This document shows, piece after piece, positions 59,677-64,000 of a DNA stretch of 64,000 bases. Below the pieces are notes generated by a model that saw only the letters and a program-made list of their open reading frames with translations, had not been told where the DNA came from and searched no databases. The DNA is from Glandiceps talaboti. Its lineage: Eukaryota > Hemichordata > Enteropneusta > Spengelidae. The DNA is taken from assembly GCF_964340395.1 (NCBI RefSeq), contig NC_135568.1, positions 11,680,276 through 11,744,275 of the forward strand, given 5' to 3'. Positions within the stretch are counted from its first letter, which is position 1; every line of letters begins with the position of its first letter. Both the position numbers and the translations under genes were made by a program.

Positions 59677-62600
59677 TGAGGCAATATGAATCACAAAGTA
59701 TAGTTGAAATTTGTTTTTCCTTTTATCAAAATTATACTACTCTGTTCTAGACTGTTTTGGAAATCTTGGGGTATTGTTGATTTTATTTCTAATCAGTAAC
59801 CAAAGAAAGTGCCAAGTTTTAGGCAAAACTGTTTCTTAATTTTTTAAATTTCGCTTTCAATTTGATTCTGTCCAAACTCATTCGGGTAACTTGGTGCTTA
59901 AATATGGAAACTTAGATGATTAAAAATAGTATAACTGTCTTTCATATTGCCTTTTAGAAAAAAGGTTGTGAAAATAGGAGAAATATTACTGTTTGTAGGA
60001 TGACATAATGTGAAAGAATGTCTTGTCAGTTTTTGTTTTACACATTAAGTGTATGAGAAAATGAAATACAAACAATGTCACGTTTGATATGAATGAAAAG
60101 CAGGAAAATAACTTGATTTTCTTGAACTTTATATGTGATAAGAATTTTTGATACGTCAGTAGTTTTTCTGACAGGTATGATCTTAGGAACACTCCATTTC
60201 TTCAGAAAAGTGTTACAAATGTTTTCATTTTTTACTACTTTTCCAACATTAACACCCCCCCCCCCAAAAAAAAAAAAAAAGCTTTGACACTCATACAGGG
60301 TATTTTACAGTTACTGTAGTTCTATAGATTCACGTATATGCTAAGTTTAAAATTCTTCACTTTCATATATCTTATATTAAATATATATATCCAATATATA
60401 TTCCATATTTCTATATATGCACATCTTTATGTAGGTTAATGATCACCAAAGATAAGAATTTTGAAAAGTAAATTTAGTGACAATTGAAATGATTATAGTA
60501 CTTTGTTAGAATTTATCGAGTTATTGAAATAATGCATGAAAGATTATAATTATGACATATTTTGTAATATTAGCCATTCAGCTTGCCCGCCAAAGAAATA
60601 TGGGAATAAATATCCTGCTTAAACTTTTAGATGTAGTAATCAAATCATGCAATAAGGTCATTTCTGCTATACATCATAATAGCAGATACAACCTTATTGG
60701 ATGGACGTGATGAAATACACACTAGCCATTCAGCTTGCCTGTAGAAATAGAGAAATATATAAACTCAGTATATTTAGACTATTAAAGTTACTGGAATTCA
60801 GATTTTTAGTCTTTAAATGTTAGTGACCAAATACACAGTTTCTACTGTAGAAATATAAAATCTTGAAGATTTTAACACTGAATACTAATATGCGCAACAT
60901 AGTGTTTCTAACATTTCAATGAGTTTACTCAAAGTATATGTATGTAGCAGTATGGCACTTTAAAGTCGATTTTGATCGTTATTCAGTTTCTATGTTAACC
61001 ATTTTTATATCTAGTATTATTAAAGAAAGAGGTTTAGCTTTAAAAGCATGCAATTTTTTTTAAAACATAGAATTTTAACTTTTTGAATGTTTGTATTTTT
61101 CAAGCAGCATGTTCTTATTATTCCATGGCAAAAATGCTTTATATTGAACTTTTTGATATTTTGGAATGTTAGATTTATTCAGTTTGCTCCTAACTGTAGT
61201 TCTAAAAGTGGAAATTATAAAACATTTTATGACAAAAAACTGCATTTACTTTCTGTACTGTACTGTAACGTTAGATTTTATACTGTTTGATATATACTTC
61301 TTTTCTTAAAGATTCAGAATATGTGTAACAGGGAAGTGTAACCATTTTTGTATGCTGTATATTGTATACTGAGGCCTTGAAATTGTGTCAGATGTGAGAT
61401 TGAGAATATGTATTTTGACGACCAGAATCCATATATGTGTGTATGTGAATATCAGAATTCTCTAATACCTGAAATAGAACTTTACCCCTCGCCACATCAT
61501 TCTTGGTGATCACCATGACTTTAGTGCGTTGCACTACAAATGCACTACCATAGGCACGCATATGAATAAGTTGGTTGTCGAAGCTTGTTCTATTTTGACC
61601 TTCTCGCTTGAGGTGGAAAGTTAATACAGGTATTGAGAATTGGACAACGGGTCTAAAATTTAGTAAGGAATGTAGGTCCAGCTATTGTATGTACTTACCT
61701 ATGTAGTAGTACACATTTACACATTCGTGAATCGTTTATAAAATCAAAATTTCCCTTCTTTAAATTGATGACTTTGCTGTTTGAAAGTAGAGCCGAAAAA
61801 TTTTCATTTTTGTCAAGAGAAATCTGTCCATGTTTTTATACACAGTGTATATGTTGAATTGTTGTGAGTGTAAGAATGGTTATTGAAGGCATTAAAATGA
61901 AAATTAGGTGAAAAAGGTGGCCCTCACTATGTTTGTAAGAAACAGAGATTAAGTATTGGTGCCTAGTTGCAACCCTAGAAATACACAGTACAGGTGTACG
62001 TAGACTGTAAAATTGATTTGTTTTGGTGTTGTGATTGTCTACGTTGCTGTCAAACCTTAATAGTAGGGAAATTGAAATTGGGTTTATCAAGTGAAAAAAG
62101 AGTATATTTCAGTCTGTTAGTTACATCGTGAAGTTATTTGACTACCAAAGTGAAACCAGAAATGTATTAAAGTTGAACAGTATTAACAAAAGTTTAAGCT
62201 GAAATGTAACAAAGTTAACACTAACATACCAAAGATACCGCTATGATTTGTTGAAATGTGATTTGACCAACCAAAGGTAAACCAGAATTCCGTCAAAATT
62301 AGAGTGACCAACCGAAGTTGCATGTGAAATCCATAAAAGTTAAACATGACCAACTAAAATTAAACTTTATCTGTTCTGAAAATAGACCTCATATCTGACA
62401 AAAACCTGATATTACTTGTAGCCTTAACTTGCCTTGTAGCTTGATGAAAACATGCAATGCTGGAAACTATCTAGCCACTGCTTGCCAAATATTTTCTAAA
62501 CTTTGATCACCTGGATATACCTTTATCAGTAATGGATAGAATCCATTCTTGCATTAATTTCATGATTCGTAATTCTAAGTGCTTGAATTTTGTGAAATGT

Positions 62601-63739
62601 CATATTTGAGAGCCAAATTTCTATATGAGGAACAACTGGGAACTTCTTTTGAACCCTAAATATCTCTCTCATTAGATGGCCCTTGGGTATAAAACTTCAT
62701 TGCAATGAAGTACTCCATGTGATATTTCTGAATGTTAACTTTTTATCTGCAGTAAATGAGTTCAACAAAAACCATTTGAATCTTTAGTTCTACACCCTCA
62801 AACCTTTAACTTTCCAATCTCTTCATGTACCATAATTGAATTGTAACAAATTGACACCTTTGTTAATTTGTAACCTTTTAACCATTAGAAATCTTGAGTC
62901 AATGTATCCTTTTTCACATTACCTATTGTTATTGAGTGTTACTTTCTATCACCTTTACCTGTCAATCTTATCAAATGTGTTGTGACTTGTAACACTGTAA
63001 CCTTTTAAGTCAACCTTTGTATCAAGAACCACAAGACACCAGTAACTTTAGGAATGTGTGCAAGCTTGTACCTTTAGTAGCCTTTTGGAGCCTTTTACCT
63101 CTATATCCTTTCACAGATATTGTGAGATGTAACTTAATAATTTTCTACCGACTCAAAACCAAGTCACTGACTTGTTACCTTTTACCTGTGTTATTCTGAT
63201 GTGTATGTTGAGATGTAACTTTAACCTTTAACCCTTGAATTGACCACTGTATATTAGACAATTGTCCTCAAGAATTTCTGAACACACTTTAACATGGTTG
63301 AAATGGTGAAATTGGAACACAAATCATAAATTGAAGTTAATTTTGCAGCACAGCACTTTTAAAAGTCTTACCAGATTTATCAAAAGTTTATTCAAATCTG
63401 CAAATATAGTTCAAAAATGAAAAAACAACAACCATGGCATCAAAATTATCATGACTAGTTTTAAACAATTCAAACCATACCTGATAACAATTGTGATTCC
63501 TAATTTTGTCCCTTTTAATGTTTGCATAAAATGACTATGCTACACAACAATATTTGCAAGTGTTGATAGGAGACTGCACTAGTGTGTTTGGTGTTCGAAT
63601 TTCAACTTTCACAGCCACAAGTGTGTGAATTCTTGCCCTTCTTCCCACTGCGAGGTTATCACTGAGTGTTTTGATACTCCATTCTTTCCCACATACCTCA
63701 TTGTAACCACTCCATTCACTGTTTTTCCTGGAAAATGAA

Positions 63740-63745
63740 AATAAA
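63740..63745 (+). terminator. Candidate polyadenylation signal AATAAA
   Basis: A canonical hexamer about 4.2 kb after the stop codon. An alternative one lies at 60605. Neither position can be confirmed without transcripts. Confidence 0.25.
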
Positions 63746-64000
63746 GAAGCTCTTTTGAAAAATTTGACCTTTGACCCCTGCTATTTCAACAATGCGAGGA
63801 TGTGCTACTTCATTTGTTCTTGTCATTGAAGATGGCCTAAGATCTCAAATTTCAAATTATCAAGGACATTTTATATGTTTAGTCTGAATTAGTCAGATTT
63901 AATTAGCTAGTATTGATTGTTTTGAGATAGACAATCGATAACGTTCTTCCTATGTACATGTATGTGTATGTTGTGACTCCATTTTGTATACGACCCTGGG

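Larger units (their letters stand above)
59547..64000 (+). other. Presumed 3'UTR and downstream sequence
   Basis: There is no coding frame beyond 84 codons and no recognisable domain. Candidate AATAAA polyadenylation signals are at 60605-60610 and 63740-63745; I cannot tell which is used. A TTAA-ended foldback lies just after the stop. The stretch 62800-63240 has many T/AACCTTTAACC-like motifs. No second gene is supported. Confidence 0.45.

Overview
This is a window of animal nuclear DNA: AT-rich and dominated by introns and repeats, with canonical GT-AG splice sites and no bacterial gene organisation. It carries one essentially complete protein-coding gene on the + strand. The species cannot be fixed from the sequence. 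Tandem minisatellites, foldback MITEs and SINE-like tails of a type common in marine invertebrates suggest an invertebrate, and a hemichordate, amphioxus or lophotrochozoan would all fit.

The gene is an 18-exon homologue of vertebrate CCDC141 (CAMDI), a coiled-coil/spectrin-repeat protein. Exon 1 holds a 5'UTR and an ATG at 208, with an in-frame stop upstream at 160-162. The joined coding exons are 208-321, 9201-9323, 40275-40466, 42522-42630, 42910-43154, 43785-43904, 44900-45091, 48270-48482, 49140-49364, 50217-50408, 50753-50926, 51487-51666, 52488-52613, 53417-53605, 54077-54253, 55026-55175, 55739-55861 and 56463-59546 (stop included). They give about 1975 residues with no frame conflict. 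Sixteen of seventeen introns are phase 0; the exon 4/5 intron is phase 1. Residues 1 to about 1012 are the conserved spectrin-repeat part. The rest is a long proline-rich, repeat-containing tail in the last exon, ending in a short compact hydrophobic patch. No immunoglobulin domain, as found at the end of vertebrate CCDC141, is encoded here.

Layout: 1-321 5'UTR and exon 1; 322-9200 intron 1; 9201-9323 exon 2; 9324-40274 a 31-kb intron 2 made largely of minisatellite arrays and small transposon relics, with no nested gene that I could support; 40275-56462 exons 3-17 with short introns; 56463-59546 terminal coding exon; 59547-64000 presumed 3'UTR and downstream sequence.

The most unusual points are these. 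(1) The last exon contains a preserved phase-0 splice donor at 56655, exactly 192 nt in, the same length as exons 3, 7 and 10, so the proline-rich tail looks like a captured intron or an alternative terminal exon. (2) Three exon edges (exon 3 3' end, exon 9 5' end, exon 16 3' end) have been tandemly duplicated into the adjacent intron together with their splice sites. (3) Some minisatellites appear to have grown from the terminal inverted repeat of a MITE (clearest at 6150-6679). (4) Several MITE families are present, one with an 8-bp target duplication typical of hAT elements.
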